NCBI RefSeq assembly: GCF_000191065.1
Contig: NZ_GL872283.1
Span: 1,066,659-1,130,658 of the forward strand
DNA length: 64,000 nt
Reading direction: 5' to 3'
Source of the DNA: Prevotella multiformis DSM 16608
Lineage (GTDB): Bacteria > Bacteroidota > Bacteroidia > Bacteroidales > Bacteroidaceae
The notes under the pieces are model-generated. The model was not told the origin of the DNA. It did not search any database and worked only from the letters and a program-made list of their open reading frames with translations. This document shows positions 26,697-35,102 of this stretch, one piece after another; the stretch's first letter is position 1, and each line of letters begins with the position of its first letter. The translations under genes and the position numbers were made by a program.

Positions 26697-27257
26697 TTAC
26701 TCCTCGCCTATTTTCCTGATGACCTTGCAGGGATTGCCTGCCGCCACCACACCGGCGGGGATGTCATGGGTTACGACAGAACCTGCACCGATCGTGGTCC
26801 CGTCGCCAATGGTCACACCGGGCAGGACAACGACATTACCGCCTATCCACACATCATTGCCGATGCGGATGGGCAGGGCATATTCTATTTTCCTGTTGCG
26901 CTGAGCGACATCGAGCGGATGCCCCGCAGTATAGAACGAACAGTTGGGTGCGACGAAGACATTGTCGCCGAACGTCACCTTGGCTTCATCAAGTATCACG
27001 CAGTTGGTATTGGCGAAAAAGTTCTTCCCCACCTCTATGTTATAACCATAATCGCAGAAGAACGGAGCGACGATGAACAGTCCGTCACCAGCCCTGCCGA
27101 ACAGGTTCCGCAGCCGCTCCATGCGTTCCTCCCTGTGTGAAGGAGGAATCCGGTTGATTTCGTAACACTCATTCTCACAGTAATAAAGGTCCTTCAAGAC
27201 CTCCGGATCATTTGCCTGGTAAAGCATTCCTCGCTGCTGTTTCTCTTTCTCTGTCAT
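26697..27257 (-). CDS. maa: Sugar O-acetyltransferase (maltose acetyltransferase family)
   Basis: About 186 residues. The N-terminal Maa segment (MTEKEKQQRGMLYQA, CENECYEIN) is followed by a left-handed beta helix of hexapeptide repeats (IRIGNDVWIGGNVVVLPGVTIGDGTTIGAGSVV). It transfers acetyl from acetyl-CoA to sugar hydroxyls in the cytoplasm. The ATG at 27257 matches family N-termini; an in-frame ATG ten codons upstream (27287) is less likely. Stand-alone gene. Confidence 0.9.
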   Translation of the reverse strand: MTEKEKQQRGMLYQANDPEVLKDLYYCENECYEINRIPPSHREERMERLRNLFGRAGDGLFIVAPFFCDYGYNIEVGKNFFANTNCVILDEAKVTFGDNVFVAPNCSFYTAGHPLDVAQRNRKIEYALPIRIGNDVWIGGNVVVLPGVTIGDGTTIGAGSVVTHDIPAGVVAAGNPCKVIRKIGEE

Positions 27258-27405
27258 TGTCTTCTGATTTATTTTAAAGATGTCCATTCAGGCAGATTCT
27301 GAAAGAACACAGGTCTGTCGGTACAAAAGAACCGGTCGGTCCCCTGTGCCTGTCCTGCCCGACACATACGTGCGCCGATCTGTAAACCTGTGGTAGTCTT
27401 TCCTG

Positions 27406-27413
27406 CAAATATA
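27406..27413 (-). promoter_or_regulatory. -7 box of maa
   Basis: TATATTTG on minus, with CTTG 20 nt upstream approximating the -33 TTTG. It implies a leader of about 140 nt before the ATG at 27257. Confidence 0.5.
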
Positions 27414-27743
27414 GTCCTTTGCACCGGATTCCGCAAGCAATCTCATGAGAAATCACTTCCGCCATTTCCCAAAAGCTGTATTGACATACAGGCACTCCGT
27501 ACATCTGTTCCCTGCTGCTTCCTCTGTCTCCATGCACCGTCTTCCGCTTTCAGCAGCATGGCCCGACACCATATCCGTCCAGGAAGGAAGCAGGAACAGT
27601 CCGTCTGAAAGACAGACCCCTTCAAAGGTGACGCATAGGATCAGTCCCGTACCGGCATCCATTCCGAATCACGGAACGAGACGATCTGCTTGTCCATCCC
27701 TTCATTTTAAACCGGGAAACAAGGAAAATACAAAGTATTTTTG

Positions 27744-27751
27744 TAAATTTG
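27744..27751 (+). promoter_or_regulatory. -7 box of mgtC
   Basis: TAAATTTG, 41 nt upstream of the mgtC start. A long regulatory leader, as known for Salmonella mgtC, is therefore not expected here. Confidence 0.55.
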
Positions 27752-27792
27752 CAGCACTAAGCTACATCTTGACAAAGAAAGGAGTAAACATC

Positions 27793-28467
27793 ATGGATAC
27801 GATAACCTACGAGTTTGTACTGAGGCTTTTCATTGCAGCCATGCTGGGCGGAGCCATCGGTCTGGAGCGGGAATACCGTGCCAAGGAGGCGGGTTTCCGG
27901 ACACATTTCCTCGTGGCACTGGGCAGCGGACTGTTCATGATCCTGTCTCAGTTCGGTTTCGACGGCGTGCTGGGACATTACGGACAGGTGTCGCTCGATC
28001 CGAGCCGTATCGCCTCACAGGTGGTGACAGGCATCGGATTCATCGGTGCCGGAACGATCATCTTCCAGAAGCACGTGGTACGCGGCCTCACGACGGCGGC
28101 AGGCCTCTGGGTGACCTCGGCCATCGGCATGACGGCCGGTGCGGGCATGTACGTACTGTCCATCGCCACGACCGTGCTTGTCCTGCTCTGCCTGGAAGCC
28201 CTTTACTTCATCCTGCAGCACTTCGGCACACGCAACATCAACGTGTCTTTCAGTGCTCCCGAAGAGACCGACATCCAGCGTGTCCTCCAGCGGCTGCGTG
28301 AGAAGGAAGTCATCATCGACTCCTATGAGATGCAGCGCAAGGACACCTCCTCCGGACACTACTACGTCGTGACGATGGAAATGAAGCTGAAACGCAACCG
28401 GTACCAAAGCCATCTGCTTAACTTCATGATGGAGTTCAAGGATGTCACGGTGGAGTCGATAGAATAG
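27793..28467 (+). CDS. mgtC: MgtC/SapB family membrane protein
   Basis: 224 residues. Membrane helices fill the N-terminal 130 residues with the family motifs GGAIGLEREYRAK, FRTHFLVALGSGLFM and GIGFIGAGTII, followed by a soluble ACT-like domain (about 145-224). MgtC proteins influence F-ATPase activity and survival at low Mg2+. The start ATG at 27793 has GGAG nine bases before it; a longer frame upstream is not supported because the promoter lies within it. Confidence 0.92.
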   Translation: MDTITYEFVLRLFIAAMLGGAIGLEREYRAKEAGFRTHFLVALGSGLFMILSQFGFDGVLGHYGQVSLDPSRIASQVVTGIGFIGAGTIIFQKHVVRGLTTAAGLWVTSAIGMTAGAGMYVLSIATTVLVLLCLEALYFILQHFGTRNINVSFSAPEETDIQRVLQRLREKEVIIDSYEMQRKDTSSGHYYVVTMEMKLKRNRYQSHLLNFMMEFKDVTVESIE

Positions 28468-28494
28468 GTCCTCGGATGCGTAAAAACGAAAGTC

Positions 28495-28635
28495 ATGGAT
28501 TTTGAGAAGAGAGAGGAAGACACCCGCCGGGCGGAACTTGTCCGTATATTGGAGCATTCGATAGAACGGCTGTCGCTGGCAGAACTCGAGGCCTTGTACT
28601 ATGACCTCATAGCCAAGGATTATATAAGGGAGTAA
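28495..28635 (+). CDS. 46-residue acidic helical peptide
   Basis: ATG at 28495 to TAA at 28635, between mgtC (27-bp gap) and the MATE gene (4-bp gap). The sequence MDFEKREEDTRRAELV continues as an amphipathic helix with an ALYYDLIAKDY end. Codon use and spacing look like a real small gene. I do not recognise it. Its stop region GGAGTAAGAGG doubles as the ribosome-binding site of the MATE gene, suggesting coupling. Confidence 0.55.
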   Translation: MDFEKREEDTRRAELVRILEHSIERLSLAELEALYYDLIAKDYIRE

Positions 28636-28639
28636 GAGG

Positions 28640-29995
28640 ATGCCGCTGATGGACAAATGGAACAGGGAAATCCTCCGCCTTGCGGTTCCCTCCGTCATAA
28701 GTAATGTGACCGTCCCCTTGCTGGGACTTGTCGACCTGGCGGTCGTCGGTCATATCGGCAATGAGACTTACATCAGTGCCATTGCCGTCGGATCGATGAT
28801 CTTCAACGTCATGTACTGGCTGTTAGGGTTCCTGCGAATGGGGACAAGCGGCATGACCTCACAGGCTTTCGGACGGCATGACCGTAAAGAATGTCTGGAC
28901 ATCCTTGCACGCACGCTGCTGATAGGCATTGGAACTGGACTGTTCTTTGTCACCATACAGCGGGGTCTGGAATGGGGTATGCTCCGGCTGATGAACACGC
29001 CGGAGACCTCATGGGGGCTTGTCGGAACCTATTTCCGGATTGTCATCTGGGGCGCACCCGCCATGTTGGGGCTATACGGACTGACAGGCTGGTTCATCGG
29101 CATGCAGGATACCCGTATGCCCATGATGGTCGCCATACTGCAGAATGTGGTCAACATCCTTGCCTCCCTGTTCTTCGTATTCGTCCTGGACTGGAAGATA
29201 AGCGGTGTCGCTGCCGGCACCGTCCTGGCACAGTGGGCGGGCTTCATCGTGTCCCTGTCTGCCGCTTGCCGGCGGATCAGACGCCCCGTGAGGGGGTTCG
29301 ACCTGCTGGCAGGCAGGCTTTTCAGAGCCCAATTGCACGCCACGTGGAGACACGTGCAGAAGAGGAAAGACGCATGGGGCGAGTTCTTCCGTGTAAACAA
29401 GGACATCTTCCTGCGGACGGTCTGTCTGGTAGCCGTCAACTTCTTCTTCACCTCGGCCGGAGGGAAGCAGGGGGCAATGCTGCTGGCCGTCAACACACTG
29501 CTGATGACGCTCTTCACGCTTTTCTCTTATCTGATGGATGGCTTTGCGTATGCCGGAGAGGCTTTGAGCGGAAAATACTATGGTGCAGCCGACGGGGAGG
29601 GACTGCGTATCATCGTCCGCCGGCTGTTCGCCTTCGGCGGACTCATGGCAGTGCTCTTTACCGCCGTGTATGCCGTCGGCGGAGAAGGATTCCTGCGTCT
29701 GCTCACAGATGACACGGCTGTCATCGCATCCGCCCGCCCCTACCTGTTCTGGGCTTATCTGATACCGGCGGCCGGAATGTCGGCCTTCGTATTGGACGGT
29801 GTCTTTATCGGACTGACCGCCACCAAAGGCATGCTGTTTTCAACGGCGGTGGCCATGGCAACATTCTTCACCGTGTATTTTCTGTTCTGGAGGCAGCTGG
29901 GCAATGATGCCTTATGGATAGCTTTCCTCCTGTTCCTTGCAGCGAGAGGAGCCGCGTCTTTTTTATGGATGCACCGGTATTCTATCATCACCTGA
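28640..29995 (+). CDS. MATE-family efflux transporter
   Basis: 451 residues with about 12 membrane helices in two repeats. The opening ILRLAVPSVISNVTVPLLGLVDLAVVG is the typical MATE/DinF N-terminus, with RMGTSGMTSQAFG after helix 3. It exports drugs or metabolites using an Na+ or H+ gradient at the inner membrane. An internal ATG at codon 4 is also possible. It lies in a plus run with mgtC, the small peptide and a metallophosphatase. Confidence 0.93.
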   Translation: MPLMDKWNREILRLAVPSVISNVTVPLLGLVDLAVVGHIGNETYISAIAVGSMIFNVMYWLLGFLRMGTSGMTSQAFGRHDRKECLDILARTLLIGIGTGLFFVTIQRGLEWGMLRLMNTPETSWGLVGTYFRIVIWGAPAMLGLYGLTGWFIGMQDTRMPMMVAILQNVVNILASLFFVFVLDWKISGVAAGTVLAQWAGFIVSLSAACRRIRRPVRGFDLLAGRLFRAQLHATWRHVQKRKDAWGEFFRVNKDIFLRTVCLVAVNFFFTSAGGKQGAMLLAVNTLLMTLFTLFSYLMDGFAYAGEALSGKYYGAADGEGLRIIVRRLFAFGGLMAVLFTAVYAVGGEGFLRLLTDDTAVIASARPYLFWAYLIPAAGMSAFVLDGVFIGLTATKGMLFSTAVAMATFFTVYFLFWRQLGNDALWIAFLLFLAARGAASFLWMHRYSIIT

Positions 29996-30012
29996 TCTAA
30001 TTTTTCCGAAAG

Positions 30013-31116
30013 ATGAAATACACCGCAATCATCGTCTTTTTACTTTTCTTCCTGTCAGTCTGCGGATATGTCGGCTGGCGTATCTGGCATATCCTCCCTT
30101 TCTTTTCCCCTGTCAGATGGATTGTCGTAGGGGTTCTGCTGCTGTTCATCGTCTGTTTCTTCACCAACTTCATCTTCGGACTTGACAGCAGGCCCATGCC
30201 CATCGCCATAACGCTGTATGAGCTGGGCAACTCGTCTGTTTTCATCGGTCTGTATCTTGCGATGCTCTTCCTTGTGCTCGACATGGGGAGGCTGCTCCGT
30301 CTTGTCCCCCGTTCATTGCTCTACGACAGCCGGACCGGAACGGCTTCAGTCGCAATCGTCATGACCGGACTGTTTGTCTATGGCTATCTGCATTACCTGC
30401 ATAAAGAACGTGTGCCTTTGACTTTGAAGGCTACAAAGACCATGCGCCAGCGGCACCGTATGGTCATGATGACCGACCTGCATCTGGGTTACCACAACCG
30501 TGCAGACGAGTTCAGGAAATGGGTGGACAGCGTGAACAGGGAGCAGCCCGAACTTGTTCTCATTGCAGGTGACATTGTCGACGGGAGCATCCGGGCATTG
30601 GCTGCACAGGGCATGGCGGCAGAGTTCAGGCGACTGAAAGCCCCGGTCTACGCCTGTCTGGGCAACCATGAGTATCTCGGAGGCGCATCACAGGCAAAGA
30701 AATTCTATCAGGATGCAGGCATCCACCTGCTGGTCGACAGTCATGCCCTGGTGCATCTGCCGGGCGGAGACAGTCTGCTTGTCGTGGGGCGCGACGACCG
30801 GACGAACAAGAGGCGGGCCGGCCTGCAGGAGCTGATGAGGTACTCTCCGAAGGGCTATTACACGATTCTCATGGACCATCAGCCCTACCATCTGGAAGAA
30901 GCACAGCAATGCGGCATAGACTTCCAGCTGTCAGGGCACACACATTATGGACAGGTCTGGCCTGTCAGCTGGATCGAAGACCTGATCTACGAAGATGCCT
31001 TCGGGCCATTGCGAAAAGGAGACACGCAATACTACGTATCTTCCGGAATCGGAATCTGGGGCGGGAAATTCCGTATCGGAACAAGGTCTGAATACATTGT
31101 GGCGGAACTCCAATAA
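30013..31116 (+). CDS. Membrane-anchored metallophosphoesterase
   Basis: 367 residues. Three or four N-terminal helices (about 1-130) lead to a calcineurin-like phosphoesterase with MTDLHLGYH, GDIVDG, GNHEY and SGHTHYGQ, the full two-metal motif set. It resembles YkuE/YaeI enzymes acting at the membrane, possibly on lipid substrates. It starts 17 bp after the MATE gene, and a bidirectional terminator follows. Confidence 0.92.
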   Translation: MKYTAIIVFLLFFLSVCGYVGWRIWHILPFFSPVRWIVVGVLLLFIVCFFTNFIFGLDSRPMPIAITLYELGNSSVFIGLYLAMLFLVLDMGRLLRLVPRSLLYDSRTGTASVAIVMTGLFVYGYLHYLHKERVPLTLKATKTMRQRHRMVMMTDLHLGYHNRADEFRKWVDSVNREQPELVLIAGDIVDGSIRALAAQGMAAEFRRLKAPVYACLGNHEYLGGASQAKKFYQDAGIHLLVDSHALVHLPGGDSLLVVGRDDRTNKRRAGLQELMRYSPKGYYTILMDHQPYHLEEAQQCGIDFQLSGHTHYGQVWPVSWIEDLIYEDAFGPLRKGDTQYYVSSGIGIWGGKFRIGTRSEYIVAELQ

Positions 31117-31434
31117 ACAGAAGTCTACGGAAAAAGCGTATCGGACTATGCCTTCCAGCTTAGCCTGATACGCTTTTTCTCATTCATTTCCTCCCCGACC
31201 AGCCGGTCCGGTCGGGACATCTTCCCCAATACCCTCATTGTCATGGCGATGTTAAGAGGGGGCTGCCGCCCCTTCGCAGCTTTCCGCCCCTATTCAGCAT
31301 GTTCCTTCTTCCCAGCATCCGAACGAGTCCGTTATGTTATTTTAGGATCCGTTCGTCTAAAAGAAGAGAAGACATCAAAAGGTCATTCCGGGTATCCGCA
31401 TGAATCCGTCTCCCCCGGCAACAGCCGGAATCTC
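31117..31434. other. Convergent intergenic region
   Basis: Between the phosphoesterase (+) and the kinase-RapZ gene (-). The terminator at 31130-31180 is the only supported feature. Confidence 0.7.
31130..31180. terminator. Bidirectional terminator
   Basis: AAAAAGCGTATC and GATACGCTTTTT flank a loop of about 25 nt, giving T-runs on both strands for the convergent genes. Confidence 0.85.
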
Positions 31435-32976
31435 TCACCGGGCATTCAGGGTCTGTCTGATTCCCTGCTCCCGATGCGTTATGTGTACTTCAATTCCATA
31501 CTTCTCATTGAGATGCTCCGCCAGATGCTGTGCGCAGTAGACCGAACGGTGCTGTCCTCCCGTACAGCCGAAGCAGAACATCAGGTCGGTAAAACCGCGC
31601 TGCATATAACGTTCCACATGATGGTCAGCCAGTCTGTAGACGGGCTTGAGGAAATCGAGTATTTCGCCGTCATCCTCCAGAAAGCGAATGACGGGTTCAT
31701 CCAGTCCCGTAATCTTTTTGTAAGGCTCGTACCGTCCGGGGTTGTGCGTACTCCGGCAGTCAAACACATAGCCTCCCCCGTTGCCGGAGGTATCTTCGGG
31801 AATTCCTTTCCTATAGGAGAAGCTGAACACACGGACTACCAGCGGCCCTTTCCCGTCGTACTTGGAGAATGTCGCAGGGCCGTCCATCGGATTGGCCTTG
31901 TAAATGTCCTTCTCTGCTGTCCTGAAACCGTCCGACCTGTTTGCCGCCGGTCTCTCGATATGTGCAAACTGCGGCAGCCGGGTAAGCCGTTCCAGCATGG
32001 ACATCATATAAGGATAGGGAAATACATCCTCTCCCAATGCCAGAAGATCGCGCAGATTCTGTATGGCAGGAGGGATGGAGTCGACAAAGTGCTTCTTCCG
32101 TTCAAAGTAACCGCGGAAGCCGTATGCACCCAGCACCTGCAGCGTACGGAACAGGACGAAGAGGGACAGGCGGTTGACGAAATGCCGCTTCGACGGCACT
32201 TCTGTGTAATTCTTCAGACTCTGGTAGTACTCAAACACCAGTTCCCTGCGCAGCTTGAAAGAATACTTTGCACTTGCCTGCCACAGGAAGGATGCAAGGT
32301 CGTAATAGAACGGTCCTTTCCTGCCACCTTGGAAATCGATGAAATAAGGTTTCCCCTCCTTGTCCAGCATGACGTTGCGAGCCTGGAAGTCACGATAAAG
32401 AAAGGCATCCATCTTCTCCGAGGTCAGGTCTTTGGCAAACATACGGAAATTCGCTTCGAGCTTCAGCTCGTGGAAATCCAGCTCTGTCGCTTTCAGAAAG
32501 CAGTACTTAAAGTAGTTCAAATCGAAGAGCACCCCTCTCTGGTCGAACTCCGGCTGTGGATAACAGTTGGAGAAATCAAGCCCCCGAGCCCCACGCAGCT
32601 GTATGTTCGGCAGCTCACGGATCGTCCTGCGAAGCAGTTCCTGCTCCGCAAGATTATATCTTCCGCCGGCTTCTCGTCCGCCACGGACGGCCTCAAAGAG
32701 CGAACGTTCCCCAAGATCGGTCTGCAGATAGCGGGTCTCATCTTCCGAGACGGCCAGCACGTGTGGAACCGGAAGCCGGCGTTTCTCAAAGTGTCTGGCA
32801 AGATAGACAAAAGCATGGTTCTCGTCGCGGCTTGTACCGATGACGCCAATGACCGGCTCACCGTCTTCGTCCGTCAGCCGATAATATGCGCGATTGCTCC
32901 CCGCCCCTTCCAGCTTTTCGACACCGGCAGGCTCGCTGCCTCTCCATCGTTTATACAGTGCTAATAGTTTCTCCAT
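31435..32976 (-). CDS. AmgK-like sugar kinase fused to RapZ C-terminal domain
   Basis: 513 residues. Residues 1-330 are an APH-fold kinase with LYRDFQARNVML (catalytic Asp) and FIDFQGGRKGPFYYDLASFLW (metal-binding Asp), very like the N-acetylmuramate/N-acetylglucosamine kinase AmgK. Residues from about 373 form a RapZ C-terminal domain with FDCRSTHNPGR and FGCTGGQHRSVY. In Escherichia coli RapZ senses amino sugars and guides decay of GlmZ RNA. Fusion to a cell-wall sugar kinase suggests coupling of muramate/glucosamine salvage to sensing. The ATG at 32976 with an upstream AAGG is preferred over 33027. No murU-like partner is nearby. Confidence 0.88.
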   Translation of the reverse strand: MEKLLALYKRWRGSEPAGVEKLEGAGSNRAYYRLTDEDGEPVIGVIGTSRDENHAFVYLARHFEKRRLPVPHVLAVSEDETRYLQTDLGERSLFEAVRGGREAGGRYNLAEQELLRRTIRELPNIQLRGARGLDFSNCYPQPEFDQRGVLFDLNYFKYCFLKATELDFHELKLEANFRMFAKDLTSEKMDAFLYRDFQARNVMLDKEGKPYFIDFQGGRKGPFYYDLASFLWQASAKYSFKLRRELVFEYYQSLKNYTEVPSKRHFVNRLSLFVLFRTLQVLGAYGFRGYFERKKHFVDSIPPAIQNLRDLLALGEDVFPYPYMMSMLERLTRLPQFAHIERPAANRSDGFRTAEKDIYKANPMDGPATFSKYDGKGPLVVRVFSFSYRKGIPEDTSGNGGGYVFDCRSTHNPGRYEPYKKITGLDEPVIRFLEDDGEILDFLKPVYRLADHHVERYMQRGFTDLMFCFGCTGGQHRSVYCAQHLAEHLNEKYGIEVHITHREQGIRQTLNAR

Positions 32977-33101
32977 TCCCTTATTCCTTATGCTGTCTCC
33001 GAAGATAGGCGACGGTACAGCCTGCATACATTAAAGTCCGCTCAGTGTCTTTCCTCCAGCCTCTTATAGAAGGCAGAACCGGGGAAGAGCGAGACGGTTT
33101 C

Positions 33102-33302
33102 CTATTCTTCCAGCTTTCTTTTTATCTCGTCGGCCTGCTTCTCTCCCCGTTTCTTGTTGTCATATTGACGGAGCAGACCGTCTATCAGCAACAGGATGGC
33201 AAGAATACCGCCCGTGACAAGCAATGACTTCGTGAGATAGTAGATGCCTCCGATGACTACGAAGAGCACGATAAATTCTTTCCAGTTGATCAATCGTTTC
33301 AT
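33102..33302 (-). CDS. Small two-helix membrane protein
   Basis: 66 residues: two membrane helices (EFIVLFVVIGGIYYLTKSLL and VTGGILAILLLIDGLL) then a charged tail (KKRGEKQADEIKRKLEE). No family recognised. The -7 box of promoter element B lies only 5 nt upstream of the ATG, so the transcript may be leaderless. It is the same promoter type as that before miaA and the 10.2-kb gene. Confidence 0.6.
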   Translation of the reverse strand: MKRLINWKEFIVLFVVIGGIYYLTKSLLVTGGILAILLLIDGLLRQYDNKKRGEKQADEIKRKLEE

Positions 33303-33306
33303 GCTA

Positions 33307-33390
33307 CAAATTTACATAAAAACGGTGATTTACGAGCCTGTTGGATAAAGAAAGTGGTTTTCCTTCGGAGGAAAGTCAACGAAAAGACTA
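33307..33390 (-). promoter_or_regulatory. Shared promoter element B
   Basis: On minus TAAATTTG (33307-33314), 20 nt, then ACAGGCT, an upstream TTTCTTTATCC and a TCCTTCGGAGGA inverted pair. It aligns over about 80 bp with elements A (10886) and C (40692). Confidence 0.65.
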
Positions 33391-33539
33391 CGGATGATTG
33401 CCGTCCGGTAAACATTTTCCATACATGCAGGGTATCATCCACTTTACTGACACCGACTGGAACGGATCGGGTCTCCTGCCGATGTTCTGACGGCCGGCAC
33501 CGGTAGTGCCTTGGGCAACCGTCATGAAGAAAGGACACG

Positions 33540-33590
33540 AAAAAACGCCCATACCGCACCTGCTGACTTCCATCAGGTGCCGTATGAGCG
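33540..33590 (-). terminator. Terminator of glycogen operon
   Basis: On minus CGCTCATACGGCACCTG pairs with CAGGTGCGGTATGGGCG (one mismatch, G-T pairs) around an 11-nt loop, then TTTTTT. It lies 28 bp after the GH57 stop. Confidence 0.85.
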
Positions 33591-33617
33591 TTATGGATCG
33601 GATTTCAGAAAGCGGTT

Positions 33618-35051
33618 TTATCCTGCTTTTTCATCGGCAGGGACGGCCTTCTCCGTTTTCTTTCTTGATACGGACTTCTTTGCAGCCCTGCCCGCAGCGG
33701 GCTTTCTGCCCGAGGCTTTCTTCTCTTTTTCGTCACGCAGCCGGAGCTCTTCCTTTTCCAGCGTATCGACCTTTGCCTGCAAATGGGATATTTCCTTCGA
33801 CTTCATTTCAAGCTCCTCTCCCTGATTACGGATAGTTGTAAGCAGGCTGTTCAGCTCCTCATTGTCGATTTCAGCAGGATAAAGACTGTTGACACGGTTC
33901 AGGAAGTCGCCCAGAACATTCATGTAATTGGTAAAGGCATCGAACGGACTGGAATAGATGCCCCTGTCCATTCCCACCCGCGAGGGCTTGGTAGACATGA
34001 ACCGGAAGTTGTCGCTCGCCTGCAGATAGTCCCAGTCCTGGTTGATGCGCGGGTCGTCGGCAATACGCACACGGTCGGCAATGCTGTAAAGCTTGTTGAA
34101 TGCTTCACGCTGCATCGGATTCCCCAGCCATGTACTGACATCACGCTCCTCATCCATCCAGCTCAACGTGTCAGGCACGTCAAGCCGGTCGACACTCTTC
34201 AGCTTCATACATAGCTCTGTCGGAGTAGAGAAAGTGATACCCCGCTGCTTTGCACAGGCCGGCCACGCTTTGAAGAACTCGAGGATATTGCTCGAAAGCG
34301 GCTGCTCAATGCCGAGAGCGGACAGATTCATGAAAACGCCGATGACCTGTTCTTCCTCGGGAAGTGCCGCGATCTCGTCCATATAGGTATCGGCGAACAG
34401 CGGATACCCTTCCCAGTCTGAATTGTTGAAACGGAGCGAGATGTCATCACTCAGCTTCACGTCACGCAACAGCAGCTTGAGTTTCGGATCGAGCGCACAG
34501 TTGTACACGTAATGCGGACTCTTCCAGCCCAGTACATGTTTCGCCCCTTCTGTCAACATCCCCTTGAAGCCCATCCGGGAAGCCAGCAGACCGATTTCAT
34601 CACTGTAGATCAGCGAGGAGTTGCGCAGTACCTTAGGAGTCTGGCCGAAGTATTCCTTGATTTTCTGTGCCTGACGTTTTACTTCCGACTTGAAACTTTC
34701 CTCATTGGCAAGCGAAGCAAGACCGTGGGAATAGGGTTCGGCAAGGAACTCCACACAGCCGGTACTGTTCAGTTCCTGCAGTTTCTCCAGCACCTGGGGA
34801 GCGTGTATCTCCAGCTGCTCGATGCCCACGCCCGAGAGCGAGAACGTCACTTTGAAAGCCTTTCCGCTCTCATGGATCATCTGCTGCAAGGCCTCCAGAG
34901 CCGGCATATAGCTCTTGTCGGCAATCTCTGATATGGTGCGTTCGTTCTCGAAGCTGTCATAATAATAATGGTCGGTACCGATGTCAAAGAAACGGTAACG
35001 TTTCAGGTGAATTACCTGGTGTATCTCGAAATATAAACAAATTGTCTTCAT
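33618..35051 (-). CDS. GH57-family glycoside hydrolase (alpha-amylase type)
   Basis: 477 residues. The N-terminus MKTICLYFEIHQVIHL carries the GH57 His motif, and the catalytic (beta/alpha)7-like domain runs to about residue 400 with EFLAEPYSHGL (nucleophile region). The C-terminal 80 residues are a coiled coil ending in a basic Ala/Lys-rich tail (AAGRAAKKSVSRKKTEK). It likely acts on alpha-glucans in the cytoplasm. It forms a block with a glycosyltransferase and a debranching enzyme, the usual Bacteroidales glycogen trio. Confidence 0.9.
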   Translation of the reverse strand: MKTICLYFEIHQVIHLKRYRFFDIGTDHYYYDSFENERTISEIADKSYMPALEALQQMIHESGKAFKVTFSLSGVGIEQLEIHAPQVLEKLQELNSTGCVEFLAEPYSHGLASLANEESFKSEVKRQAQKIKEYFGQTPKVLRNSSLIYSDEIGLLASRMGFKGMLTEGAKHVLGWKSPHYVYNCALDPKLKLLLRDVKLSDDISLRFNNSDWEGYPLFADTYMDEIAALPEEEQVIGVFMNLSALGIEQPLSSNILEFFKAWPACAKQRGITFSTPTELCMKLKSVDRLDVPDTLSWMDEERDVSTWLGNPMQREAFNKLYSIADRVRIADDPRINQDWDYLQASDNFRFMSTKPSRVGMDRGIYSSPFDAFTNYMNVLGDFLNRVNSLYPAEIDNEELNSLLTTIRNQGEELEMKSKEISHLQAKVDTLEKEELRLRDEKEKKASGRKPAAGRAAKKSVSRKKTEKAVPADEKAG

Positions 35052-35102
35052 TGTCTTGTTGTTTTGGTTTTATTTAGGTCATTCGTTTTCCATCATCCGG
35101 AC

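Larger units (their letters stand above)
27258..27792. other. Intergenic region between maa and mgtC
   Basis: A 535-bp divergent spacer. It contains a TATATTTG box for maa on minus (27406-27413) and a TAAATTTG box for mgtC on plus (27744-27751). The rest shows no supported gene or array. Confidence 0.6.

Noticed and set aside
27445-27792. Upstream extension of mgtC
   Set aside because: Contains the promoter and no conserved residues; MgtC proteins begin close to the first helix.
31243-32964. 573-codon plus-strand frame
   Set aside because: Antisense shadow of the kinase-RapZ gene, whose motifs are clear on minus.
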